A DNA stretch of 64,000 bases from Latrodectus hesperus (taxonomy: Eukaryota > Arthropoda > Arachnida > Araneae > Theridiidae): contig CM075850.1 in the NCBI GenBank assembly GCA_037975125.1, positions 66,678,390-66,742,389 on the forward strand, given 5' to 3'. The first letter of the stretch is position 1. Each line of letters opens with the position of its first letter. Below are positions 12,542 to 25,400 of this stretch, in pieces. Under the pieces are notes generated by a model, which made no database searches, was not told where the DNA came from, and worked only from the letters and a program-made list of their open reading frames with translations. The position numbers and the translations under genes are program-made.

Positions 12542-14445
12542 CTTGAAGATTTTAGTTTTTAAAAATTAGGGTACATAGTCATTTATAATGTTTGGATATT
12601 GGGGTCCACAATAAAGTGCCGTCTCCTTTCTTAACATATGTTTAAATTTCAGATTTTTCATTAACACATCTCAGGTTTATAATTTATTTAGAAAAATAAA
12701 AGATGATTTCTTCTTCCGAACCCGCTGAATTTATGACAGGAAGAAAACGATACTTTTTCATTAATTCTGAACTCAAGTGAAAATTCAAAATCTCAGCAGT
12801 CACTAGGTAGATAGACCTTTGAATAATATTATTTTTATCCAACTCTTTAATTGGAAATTAACACAGCTTACAATTTTAGATAAATAAGCTTTTCAGAATT
12901 TTTTAACCCTGCTGAATTTTAATATTCTTTTAATAACAATGAATAAAAATTTTCATTAGAGATAATAGATCTGCTTTTATAAAGTATGGCTCTTTCTATT
13001 TTAATTAATTAAATGTTCCACAATATTGTGTCTTCCGTGATTCACCAGGAAACTAATGTTTTCAATAAATTACATTTCATTTATGATGTATAAATGGTAA
13101 AACTATATTTGAAAACTATTAATGGTATTACGGTCACAGTCTAGCAAAATAGGTGAAACATTTTTCGCCATGTGGAGGAGACATATGTATTAGAATTGGA
13201 TTAGCAACCCAGAATGGGCACCAATTGGCATAAGAAATCTGGGTTTACACCGATTTCGAATAGCTAACACTACTAAATAAGGAAACAATAACAACCATAT
13301 AAATAAAGCGGAGTTTTCCCGATTTCAAATTGCTAAGCCTAACGGTATATAAGAAAACAATAATCTTTATAAGAATTGATTAAAGTTTCTATTTAAAAAT
13401 ATTTCAGAATTAAAATTCAAGGAAATACAGTAGCAAAAATTAATTACATTTAATAACATCTAGTTAAAAATAAATAAAATAAAGAATTTTAGGATTTCTG
13501 GTAAATGAATTTATTAATATATTTAATAAAATAATTTTGATAAATCCAGCGATTTAAGATGGAATGCTACAAATCATTATAACATAAAAGTAGAAAAATC
13601 TAAATTAATTTTAAAAAAATAAAATGATTCTATAATTTCGTTCATTATTCGAAATTTAAATACTTAACATACAATTCCAGGAATTTAGAAAACAGAAGAA
13701 TTCTGTAAATTAGCTTATTAATGAAAATTTAGATGCTTAAAACACAATTAATTGTAAGAATTCTATGCCTGCGGAAAATAAATAAAACATAATTCTTACC
13801 TTCCTTTTTCGTCCTGTGCTCATGCACAGCAAAATCCAAAATGAATATAAAAGTCAGAATTTAATTTCTGACACGATATGCATTATGAAATACAAAACGA
13901 ATATAGAACACAGTAACAGTATATCTGTAACACCATATCCCTGGTTTTGTTTTTAAAAATTGTCAAGATATCTTTCGCAGAATACATGATTTCCATATGT
14001 TAAAAACAATTAATATTATAAATTGTGTGGATGTGGATTAATCAATGGATCAAATTATATTTATTAATTTAATAAATACAATTTAATCCACTGACCGAAC
14101 AAGAAACAGTTCCTTCTATTGTGCCAGCGTGCAGTGAAATCCTCTACACATGGAATAGACGTTCGGTTTGTCGACACAATGAGCATCCTGATGAGGCACT
14201 GCAGCGGCAAGCTCTGTGTGGGGGCTACGTTTGCTGAAAATATAAGTTTTTCGTGGAAGCCCAAAGCGTTGCTTTTTCGCCGCTGATATGACATCCTACT
14301 AAACAAGACATTATTATTGCTTTAGTGCTAGTAGAATTCTCATAAGTTTAGCTGTTTTTATAGTTATACCGGAATTACTCGTAGGTAAATATTTAATTTA
14401 TTGTATTCTTTAAATATATATTCATAATAAATAACCCATTTCAGA

Positions 14446-16682
14446 ATGGAGAACTCAGATGTTTCAATAATTAAAGATTTATTGGAAAGTCCATTTTCGA
14501 GACGAAACGTTACTACAAAAAACGAAAGAGTTAAATTAAGTAGACCGATGCCGGATATTATTTTTTCGCAAAACGTTAAGATTAAAGAACAACAGTGTGT
14601 ATGACATTTTCAAAAATCTATGTATGAAAAATTTGAATGGTTAACGAGTTGTAGTGAATTGAATAAGTTGTACTGTTGGCCATGTTTACTTTTTGTTTTA
14701 ATTGAAAAGAAGAAGAATATTTGGACAAAACAAGGCTACAGTGATTTAGATCATCTCCACGAAGATGCAAAGAAACATGAAAAAACGCTATCTCACATAA
14801 ATGCCGTAATACTATTAAAAACATTTGGTATCGTCAGGATAGATTTAATGTTAGATCAAAAAAAGGTTTCATCGATTGTTCAACACAATGAAAAAGTAAC
14901 AAAAAATAGAAATATTTTCAAGAAATTAATAGATGTAATTTGTTACTCAGCAAAACAAGAAGATGCATTTCGTGGACACAATGAGAATACAAATTCCCTT
15001 AATTGAGGAAATTATACAGAATTAATAACTTTAATTAGTAAACATGATGACCTTTTAGCAACCCAGCTAAGAAACTGCAACTGTATTTTTGGAAACTCTA
15101 ATAGAATGCAAAATGATATTATTGCATCGATAAAAAATATTGTAATTTCAGAAGTTATAAAGGAGGTAAAAGAAACGCCATTCGTTGCTATTAGGCTGGA
15201 TGAAACATCTGACATATCTCACAACTCGCAATTATCGGTTGTGGTACGATATGATAATAATTGTAGAGCTACAGTGGAAAGATTTTTGTTTTTTAAAGAT
15301 GTTAGTGGTGGTCATTCAGAGAAAGCTTTGTGCAATGTGCAAGAAACACGTTGTTTAAGTTTGGTGTGTGAGAGCAAACTGTGATTGCTCAAACGCAAGA
15401 AACGCAAGGCAGTCATAGCAGGAGTGTTGAACGGGACGCAGAATTAAGTAAAAGACATTTTCCCAGAAGCTATGTTGTGCATTGTTGCGCACAAGTACTT
15501 AATTTAGTTCTATTGCAATATGTATTATTTATAAAAGATAGTAAATTATTTTTTGCAACCATTTCTGGCAGAGTCTCATTTTTTTTTCGGTGTCTACATA
15601 AAAAAATCATGTTTTAAGCGAAATCATTAAAAGAAAATTTCTAAAGTTAGCTAATAACAGGTTTAAACAAGACGTTAGAATTATTCATCTCGTTTGATAA
15701 ATACCATAAAATGCGAAATGCAAGGCCTATCTGATTTATTTGAAAATATTATTGAGAATAGAGAAGGCTGGGATAAGGATACAAATTAATATTGTAAAGA
15801 GTTATCACATGTATTTTGAGGAATGTAACGGTAATTTTCTCCTAAATATTTTTGCCAAAATGTTTAGTTATACTGATGTTCTATTTGATATTTTACAAAA
15901 AACTAACTTAGATATAGCATATTTTAGTTGTGACTAAAATATGCTTGAAATAAAATATATTTTAGTATTATAATATATATTAATATATATATATATGTAA
16001 AAATATAATATATTTTAATTTTGACAAAAAATAGAAAAAATAAAAGATGCAATTCAAAAAATGCGAACTTCTTCATTTGATGAAGTTTATGAAGAGACTA
16101 TTTCCATAGTGGGTCCCCCAAATTTAAAAAACGTAGTGTAAATTGACAAAACTCAAGAGTAGAATCACATTTTAAAAATTTATATTATGAAATAATGGAC
16201 ACTATTTATTGTCAGTTAGATTTCACTTTTAAAAAATCAAATTCGCTCAAATTTTTTGAACTATTGCACTTCAGTTTTTAAGAAATATCAAAGTAAATTT
16301 CCGTATGAATTCCTTAATTTGTTAAAGAACGCTTATGCAAAACATTTCGATTTTGTATAAAGCTAACCAATGAATTATGCGTTCTTTATCATAGTGAGTC
16401 ACCATGCGAAATGAATTAATAGAAACATATTCAGCATATAATGTTGAATGATTTGACAGATGCCCTAAGCGAAGTAAATAAAGTGCCACATTTAATTTGC
16501 ATAGTTTCATTTTCAACTGCTTCGGTGAAGAGATCATTTTCAGCATTGAAAAGAGTAAAAAAATTATGCACGCAATACAATGAGCCAGAATAGATTAAGC
16601 AATTTATCTCTAAAAACAATAGAAAAAGAAATGTTACACTTATTATTCCGATAAAATTTTATATAGAGCAAGCGTTTGATTA
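14446..16682 (+). pseudogene. hAT-superfamily transposase, ZMYM1-like, decayed
   Basis: From an ATG at 14446 several open blocks follow in order. First is a TTF/MYM-type zinc-finger region near 14620-14700 with FEWL, KLYCWPCLLF and a tryptophan-rich GYSDLDHL. Next is a RIDLMLDQ / FRGHNEN segment near 14830-15000. Then comes the DUF4371-type core near 15160-15300 with PFVAIRLDETSDISHNSQLS, which contains the likely first catalytic Asp. Last is the hAT dimerisation region near 16460-16640 with STASVKRSFSALKR. Stops and frameshifts interrupt it at about 14605, 15005 and 15383 and throughout 15600-16440. It lies antisense in the intron of the methyltransferase-like gene, and its last codons sit about 13 bp from that gene's splice donor. 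Terminal repeats and an 8-bp TSD were not found. Confidence 0.85.
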
Positions 16683-16694
16683 AAAAATTCTTAC

Positions 16695-17378
16695 CTGAAG
16701 TAAGCCCTCCATTTTGTTACGAGGAATACAAGACAAAAATTTAATCATTGTAATAAAATTAGCAGATCTAATTACTTCCTTGGCACACATGTTTATCTCA
16801 TCATCCATCAAATTCGCAGTGACGAAATTCCAATGGAAGAACTCAGGGGTCATATTCTTGAATGAATTACAGAAATCTTCACGCTGCACTGAAGCTAAAA
16901 TAGTTGAGAAAACATTTCTCCAATTCGATTTCACATCCATTAAAGAAGATGAAAATTTATGCAAACCAAAATAATAAAAAAATGCGTTTACAACACCAAT
17001 AATATCAGATCCAGGCCCTCCACCTAAACTACAAGTTTTTACAGTGGGGAAATGAGATAGCCACTTAATCCAGAAGTTCCTCAAACAGTCATCAGACAAA
17101 GCTCGTTTCATCATGTCGAACACCATGGCAGTATGTAAAGGAGCATAGCGATGAAGATAGGCATACTGATGAGATAAATCATTGTAATTCTCAAAACGTT
17201 GATTCACATTTAACTCATGTGATCTATATGCAGCTATAATGTTTCTCATCGCTTGTTTAACTTTCGAATCATGCACGGATGGATCATACAAAGAAAGAAC
17301 GAAATCAAATAATTTCTTAATACACGTGACATCAGGCCTAGTAAAGGGCCTGGCATCTTTGCCTACAGAATTATCCAT
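16695..17378 (-). CDS. First coding exon of a SAM-dependent methyltransferase-like gene
   Basis: It has 228 codons from ATG (17378) to a donor CAG|gtaagaat. Joined in phase 0 with 11612-11959 it would give a protein of about 343 aa. Residues 116-130 contain CSLGGGPGSDIIGVV, a glycine-rich loop of the SAM-binding motif I type. About 23 residues later comes LMDVKSNW, where the motif II acidic residue (Asp148) would bind the ribose. PEFFHWNFVTANLMD (178-192) resembles the following acidic motif. There is no signal peptide or membrane segment, so it is probably cytosolic or nuclear. The frame has an in-frame TAA about 26 codons upstream with no other ATG between, which supports this start, although a 5' UTR exon could precede it. 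The family is inferred only from motif shape. Confidence 0.75.
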
Positions 17379-17459
17379 TATAATTCCAGTAACACAACTA
17401 TTAGCTAATCTACAATACCTCAGCAGACAGAAGTTAAGTTTTAAAAAGCGAAAGAATTA

Positions 17460-19217
17460 GTTCTATACAAACGTTTTTCAGACGGGGATTTCCCCTCATT
17501 CTTTCTCGTTGACTTGAGACTGCAATTTATCCCTATCAAAAGGAAAAAAGTACTTTCATTGCACTTATGAAAATCATGGATACTTCCCAAATTAACAATA
17601 GTAAATTGAGAAGCGACTTAGCTCTTTTCATTATTTTGTTTCAAATCCGTGATTACGTTATGTATAAGATAAAAAAATATTAATTTACAAAAAACATTTC
17701 ATTTTAAGTGTAAATATTTAATTTTAATTGTTTGACTTTTGGAAACTTTTATTAAGTCAAACTTCTATTATTCAATTAAATGTCACATTTAGCATATATA
17801 TTTTTTTAATTAAAATCACTAAAAATATCTTTGTTCCGTGATAAGTTTAAATCACTTTAACAATCGATTCGCTGCCTAATATGTATTTTTAATTTTAGAA
17901 TGAAAAAAGAATCAAAAATGCATATTACTACATTTACCATTAATAAGATTTATAAAAATGATAAAGCAATTTTACATAGGATGAAAAAAAGGTTTAATAA
18001 TATTAATGATTTGAAATAATAATAATAAAATAACTAAGGATATAAAATTGATTTTTGATTATTTGAAATATACCAATATCGTTTCTTAATATTGCTATTA
18101 TTTTCTTTTGTCTCTATTGAAGCAACATCATAAAGATCATTTTTCCTTTATCATTTCTTCAATGCAGAATTAAGATCCCGCGCTATTACAGAAATAGTAC
18201 AAATAAATTAATAAACCTTTTATTCTAAATTTTTTAGCTGATCCCTTAACCTCATTAAATTCATTTCCAAAATATAATCTTAATGTACTTATAGCAGTTA
18301 TTCTAATGTGTTTGACACATAGAAACCTGTCAAGTATTGTAAGCGTTCAAAGAGTTTTCCATAAAATGTTGACATTTTAATTGAGAAGTTAAAACTATCA
18401 TTAAATGTCAGTAATTCCCATTTCCAACTGCTTTCTATACAAATAAAATTTCTTTGTGTTCATTAATCTGGCTTTTTGCAAATTCAAAATTCTTTTAAAC
18501 TTGAAATCGCTTATAATAAATAAGTTTTAAATTTTAACAATTCGGTTTTTATTATTTATTTTTCCAAATTTATAACAATCAGTGGTAAGATTTAAGTAAT
18601 TTATCTTCTACCGACTTCTACCTTAATGATCTTTTTGTAAGGTAATGGCAAAAATCAATACCAATGAAACATATAGCTTATTAAATGAGTGATATGGCTA
18701 GCAGGCAAAGATGGATGTGTTTCTAAGCAAATGAAATAGTTAAACAAACTCACCCTAGTCATATAACGTAATCCAGAGGTAATATTTTAAAGTAAAATAT
18801 ATTTTCGCGCGTTTTTACCAAAAAATTCAAACCTATTATTTATGTTGAATCTACTAAAATCACGTAATAATTTAACAAAACTATCATAAACTCCATAACG
18901 AAATAAGAAAACAAGAAAGCTGAATAAAATTTCTAGAAACAAAATAGATACCATGAAAAAACTTAAAACAATTATGATGCGATTTCTGCATAAAAAAATG
19001 CTTTTAAGCTAATGTAATTTCGATATTAGAAAAGAATCAACTCTTTCCGAAAACACATTTCAGTAATATGGAACATTTATTCACATCATCTTAATTAATT
19101 CCGAAAGATAGTTGGATTATCTGTTAATTAGTAACCTATCTAAGAAGCTGACGACCCATATTGATTAAAAACTTAATACAGTTTATACTTAAATAAGACT
19201 ATAATAGTAGAAAAAAT
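17460..19217. other. AT-rich flank upstream of the methyltransferase-like gene
   Basis: This lies immediately upstream of the minus-strand gene and must contain its promoter. No convincing TATA or initiator could be singled out in this AT-rich DNA. No other feature was seen. Confidence 0.45.
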
Positions 19218-19434
19218 TATTAGGTTGTTCGGAAAGTCATTTCGATTTTTATAAAAATGAAAAACGTATACCGAATGAAAATTCAATTGAATAATATATT
19301 GTCAATTCTAGTGCAATAATTGTTGCCCTCTTTTTGGTAGTACCATGAATCCACACTCTCAAAATGGTTGGTTTTTACAAGCAAAAAACTGATCCAGGTG
19401 CGAAAAACGAAATTACTTTCCGAACTACCCAATA
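19218..19434. mobile_element. mariner-derived MITE (213 bp)
   Basis: The left end ttaggttgttcggaaag and the right end, whose reverse complement is ttgggtagttcggaaag, are inverted repeats of mariner type. They are flanked by TA on both sides (19218-19219, 19433-19434). The interior has no transposase. It is most likely an internal-deletion derivative mobilised in trans. Confidence 0.8.
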
Positions 19435-20454
19435 TTATTCATAAGAGAAAATGCTTAGAAATATTTAAAAAATTACTTAGTATTTTTTGATATAGGTTCC
19501 AAAATTAACCGAAAGAATTTTTAAGCAATACAAGTTTAACCTTATTATTGTGTTCACTTCGATCATATTCACACAGGATTTAAGCCTAAATTAGGTCTAA
19601 ATTTCTAATTTCAATATATAACAATATCATCAAATTTTTAACTGAACTTATGTGACAGTTCCTTCAAATATTTTGAGATAATATTATAAAATATGAATAT
19701 TCGCGTGTGTTTATCAAAATTTAAACAATTAAAGTAGAACAAAATAAAAGCAAAATACAAAATAACAGAATTTTCCCTTTTTCACACAAGAAATATATAA
19801 TTTTGCTGTCCATTGTTACTTCCATTGAATATTTAAAAAAAGGAAATGCAGTTTTAATAAAATTACAATCTTTTACATATTAATGACATAAATATGATCG
19901 TAGTTACCAGTTTATCATATTATTTTTCAATTTAGAAAATATTGGAAGAAAGGATATCTTTGAACATTTGTTTTGGTACCTTTACTTGATCCAAGTGCAA
20001 TTTAAATGTTTTTACCACACTTCATATATTTATTAAATTTATTAATTGATTCATACAGATTGCAACGACTTTTTTCTTATAGTTTTCGGGTTATCTTGTA
20101 TGTTCATGGTTTGAAATTACTTCGTCTTTTAATGTGGCTTTTGTTTACTTTTCATTAATTCAGTGCCAGCTTTTTGTGGTGTCACAATGCTCTTCGTCAA
20201 TTGTTTTTTTTTCTATTGAGTCCATATTAGAACTGTAAGTGAAAATTTGTCCTCTTTTCTTTGAACTTTAGTTCCAGTCTAGACTTACTGCCACTAACAG
20301 GTATGTAGGTATTCACTGACAAAATATCAAGTATATTTAAAGGTATAAAGAATGGCACTTTTGACAATGCATTATGGACAGCATAATCTAAAGCTATTGT
20401 GTAATATATTTCAATGTCAACATCGTAATTGCTCTCTGGGAAGACTTTTCATAA

Positions 20455-20612
20455 ACAGTGGGATGTACTCACGTGATGCTATAACGGAAGCGAGAAAAAG
20501 TCCTAAGCATCCACCCCAACAGACCTAAAACAATAATTGGGATAGAACCCGTAACCTTTAGCTCTGAACAGCAGTGTCTTAACATTAGGCCACAGTGAGA
20601 CTAAACGAAAGA
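20455..20612 (-). repeat. tRNA-derived SINE, family 1, copy C
   Basis: On the plus strand it shows gggatagaaccc (degenerate B box, reversed) and then gtcttaacattaggccacagtgagac, of which ttaggcca matches a reversed A box. The upstream body blocks are shared with the other family 1 copies. This is the best preserved tRNA-like head of the family in the window. Confidence 0.75.
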
Positions 20613-20779
20613 TAACTTGTTATTTTCTTTCTCTACTCATGAGTAATTTAAAATTAATTCCTCTAAGAGATCTACGGCAGCTTCCCTAGTATTATGATTA
20701 AGGGCTGTTTGCTTGCCATATTTTTAGGTTCTGAAGTGTGTAGTGTATTTTCACTAACGGTTTTTTTTTTTTGGAGGGG

Positions 20780-20953
20780 ATATTTATCTGAGAATTATGG
20801 TTTTATCAGGGAAAGCAAATGTTAATAAATAAACTCCTTTGTTTTTAGTTTGAAACAGTTTAGGCGATATTTATGTGAGATGTGGGTTTTATCAGTGAAA
20901 GCAAATGTTAATAAATAAGCTCCTTTGTTTTTAGTTTGAAACAGTTTAGGCGA
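20780..20953. repeat. Tandem duplication, 87-bp unit
   Basis: Units 20780-20866 and 20867-20952 are near identical and share aaagcaaatgttaataaata and tttgaaacagtttaggcg. A poly-T run precedes the first unit. The minus-strand ORF across it only reflects the duplication. Confidence 0.9.
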
Positions 20954-21604
20954 AATAAAATTTTTACTTTTTCTTATTGTTCTAATCATTATTTTATCCC
21001 TTTTGGTAACACTTGTTCCAGTGTCTGAGATCAAGAAAATGATCACATGTTATATTAAACTATTTTAAAATATAAGATAAGCCAAGAACAAATTATTATT
21101 CGCATTTGAATTGTTATATCCTTTCAATATATGGCTGAATACCTGAATATTTCAAATATTTTTGTTTCATGCTACACAGAACCCAAAATTGCATGTGTTG
21201 CGCCTTTCTCCTTATAATGATGAACAAAAATCAATATAATTCTACCTTGAACTTTCTGACCTTTTATTTCAAAAATATTTAGTTAGCCTCCTTATGACAT
21301 TTGGCGCTCAATGTTTCTTTTAGCGTTATGAAAATAGTAGGAGCATTTCATATTGTATTCAGTATTGTATATTGTATTCAGTATTATTCAATATTGGCCT
21401 TTACACGAGTTTTTTTTCCAGGAAAATCTCTCCTGATTTGAAAAATCTTGGTGGTTTTTGTGTATCCTTATTTCGTATCTCCGACGAGTTGATGCTTAAA
21501 TGAAAGTACTGCAACAATCCTCTGATTCTAATTTTTATTTTACATAAATTTTTTTACATTAAATATTTGTGTTCTTATATATGAATGTCAATGTAAATAA
21601 GTAA

Positions 21605-21840
<236 letters not shown>

Positions 21841-22439
21841 TTTACCGTTAAAATAATATCTCTCTCGTCAAACATTTATCGAGACTTAAAATGTGATGCG
21901 ACGACACCCGGAAGACCATGTCCTTTAGATTTAGATAATAAGAACTTTTCGATCAACTTCATAATCACAGAAATTGGATTACCTGTCGCGAAAAGATTGG
22001 CATTTAAAGGTACGAGCACTTGACTTACCAATGATATTGAAAATGTGTCTGCAAGTACTTATGATAATATAAATATTAAAATGTATGCTTTTCAAGAGAC
22101 GGTGAATTATGGACAGAACTTAAGAATGTGCATGAACAAATTATATGTATATGCGATAAAAAATGGATAGAATCGATAAGAACAAATATTGCACATATGT
22201 TTAAAGTAGAAACGAGACGAATAGAAACCGCGATACTAATAAAACTAATGTAAATTGTAACATTATATTGCCGCGTTTAGATTTACCCTCATTTTTTTGT
22301 GATTTCTCTGCATAGATTTCATTTCGCGATATATTTTTATCAATTGTTCATAATAATACATCATTATATAACGTTCAAATTTTATTTATTTATTCATTAT
22401 TATTACTATTTTTTTTACAAAAATTACGGCAGGCGTAAC

Positions 22440-25400
22440 ATGAATTACGTTTTAGAGTTATATGAAGGGAGAAGGATTAACAAAACAAAACATTCAAATA
22501 TCAGATGCAAATTATATTGTAGCTTGGAAATTAATTGAGGAACATTTCGTAAATACTATAGAAATAATTTATTATACACTTGATAGGATTTTTTCACAGC
22601 CAAATGTGCAAAATGAAAACGCTAAAGGATTGCTTAAATTATTAGTTACCACCAACCAGCGCTCAGATGTATTGGAAGTCATGAAGCTAACACAAGTGGA
22701 ATCCTATTCTAATTTATTTATTTGCGTAGTAAGCTAAATTCCGAATCCGGGAGTGGCATCTGTCACATAAAGATTGTTCTTTGAAACCGTTTGCTGAATT
22801 CAAATCGTTTGCGGAATTGTGTCAAGCTGCGTTGGTGTTAGTTAATGTAAATAAACGGGTAGTGTTAGTCAAAATAAATTTAAATCGCATAATAAGAAAG
22901 AAAACGATATTAGTTGTCACATTTAGCTGTTCCTTATGCATGTTTTCTCTGATAAGAACCGCATCCGATTAATAAATGTGAGGATTTCATAAAATCGAAT
23001 CATAACCAGATAAAATATTTTCTTTCAAAAAATAAGATATGTAAAAATTCTTTAAAGATGAGTCATGTTACGTCAGTCTGTAATAGTAATGGGTGTAATG
23101 TGATCTTGAACACGGTACATTATTTCATATCGATTAAAACCAAAATACAAATTCTAACGTTAAATCGAACTCAAAAGTGATGCATTAATATTAACTCAGT
23201 GTTCAAACTTTTGAGACAGTCATATTTTATCACCTACAGCTATTTAATCGATTCTAGTGGTAATTATAAAAAATATCGAGTTTTAATAGATACCACATCG
23301 CAATCATCATTCATGAGAGAAGAATGCATTCAAAAATTAAAATTAAACTGAAAAAATATTAAATTACGAATTTCTGGTATATCTGGCAAACAAACTGCCA
23401 CCACTAATTGATAGTTTAACAGTGGATTAAATGTCATAACTGTATAACAAAAAAAAATATACAATCTGAATTGCACATTAAAAAAATTATTTGCGATTTT
23501 TACATCAGTTCTCAGTAGATACAAACATTACTAAAATGTATAGGCAGGTAAGGATTGCTTAGAACGATTCAAATTATCAAAGAATAATTTGGAGAAATTC
23601 TCCTAAAAAACTAATAAGCACTTATCGTCTACTTATTGTAACTTACGGAAAGACTGCAGCACCTTATCTAGCTTCCAAATGCATTAAATAATTAGTACAC
23701 GATAAAGACTAGCATTTCTTTTAGCTTCAAAAGCAATTATGAAGAATTTTTATGTAGATGATCTTATTTCAGACACAGATACAATAGAAGATGCAATTAA
23801 GTTGCAATTAGAAAAATCAATGCATTATTAAAAAAAGGAGGGTTTGAACTTAGAAAGTCGTCATCAAATGAACCAAAAGTATTACAAAATTTGAGCAATA
23901 ATTTGTTGGAAATTAATCAGATAGCACAATTAAAACATTAGGTATATTGTGGGATCCTAAAAATGATGTATTTTTATTTAAATTATCAATGAATTGTAAA
24001 CATGCAAACAACTTTAAACGTACTATTTTATCTATGTTATCTCAATTATTTGATCTGTTCTGTTGGATTTCACCAGTAACCATAGTTGGCAAAATCATAA
24101 TCTAAACATTGTGGGGGAAAAATAGATTGGGATGATTCTTTACTGTCTCATTTGGAAACCATTTGGAATAAATTAAAAAATGATTTTCCTGAGTTGGAAT
24201 ACCTGAAAATTCCTCTATGTGTTTTAATCAATAAATCAGTAAGATATGAGATACAGGGATTCATTGATGCATCAGAACAAGCATATACTGCTGTTATACG
24301 ATCCATAAATAACAATGGAAACCTTAAAGTAAATTTAATTACATCTTAATCAAAAATAGCTCCATTAAAAATGTTAACGTTGCTCAGACTAAAATTATGC
24401 GGAGTTCATTTGTTGGGCAAATTAATATCAGCATTAATTTCGGCCACAAATCTTTCCTTCTATAAAACATTCTGTTGCTCCGATTCTCCAATCATTCTTA
24501 CTTGGTTAAATTCACCCTCAAATCGATGGGAAACATTCATAGCTAATCGTGTAGCACTATTTAATGAATTCTTACCAAAAACCACCTCGCATTATGTGCC
24601 AAGTTTAGAAAACTCTTCAAATTGCGCCTCTCGCGGAATAAGTTCGAGTTAACTTAAAATTCATAACCTTTGATGCACAATTTCATGAAAAACATGAAGA
24701 CAAAATAGAAATCAAATGTGAATTTTAAGTCTAATTACTCAAATAATGGAAGAATTTCAAAACTATGATTTTTTAACAGCATTTTCTTCTTTATCAAAGT
24801 TAAAACAAGTTCTGACATATTGCTTTCAATTTATACAAAACTGTAAACAATCGTCAGATAAAAGAAAGTAGGATTTCTTACTGCTTCAGAAATTAAACGT
24901 GCTTTGCTGTTTTGTGTAAAAGAAATACAAAGAGAAGTTTTCAATGCAGAATAGAACCTTGCAGAAATTTAAAACTCCATCACTGAAAAGTAAACTTTTA
25001 TCACTTAGTTCAGTGTTACATGTAGGGTTAATTAAATATAGACGGTAGACTATAACATGCGAACATTTCTGATCCCCAAAATGTCATATTCTTTTACCTA
25101 AAGAGAACTTATTAACGAAATTAATCTTAAAAATATTTATTTGAATCATCTCTATGCTGGTGCTCAATTAATGCAAGTATGTGTGCTACAGCAGCTCTGG
25201 GTTGTTTCAGCAAGATCAGCAGTACAAAAAATGATCGCGATGTGTAATTTGCAAATGTTACCGAGCTCAAAGATTAACGTAACAAATGGTAGATTTACCA
25301 GCCTCACGAGTAAATCCATCTCAACCATTTACACATTGTGGTGTATACTACTGTGTGCCTTTCTCAGTAAAAATTTCAAGAGCTACTAGAGTTAAAACTT

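Larger units (their letters stand above)
11960..16694 (-). other. Intron of the methyltransferase-like gene
   Basis: This is a 4,735-bp phase-0 intron. The donor is CAG|gtaagaat (gt at 16694-16693) and the acceptor is tacag (ag at 11961-11960). It contains an antisense hAT remnant (14446-16682), a palindrome (12475-12541) and a patch that is less AT-rich near 14090-14290. Two imperfect direct repeats starting ccgatttc lie near 13240 and 13320. I cannot exclude small additional exons, but the two flanking exons join smoothly without one. Confidence 0.7.

Noticed and set aside
14064..14306. 80-codon minus-strand ORF as an internal exon of the methyltransferase-like gene
   Set aside because: The patch is less AT-rich, but I see no suitable splice sites, and the two flanking exons join naturally without it.
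20780..20953. CRISPR-like repeat
   Set aside because: There are only two contiguous units without spacers in a eukaryotic genome, so this is a simple tandem duplication.
21880..22260. Possible second transposon (GRPCPLDLDNK reminiscent of a transposase hinge) inside the BEL/Pao element
   Set aside because: Only one short weak motif was found, with no ends and no catalytic region. It may be part of the BEL/Pao leader or gag.
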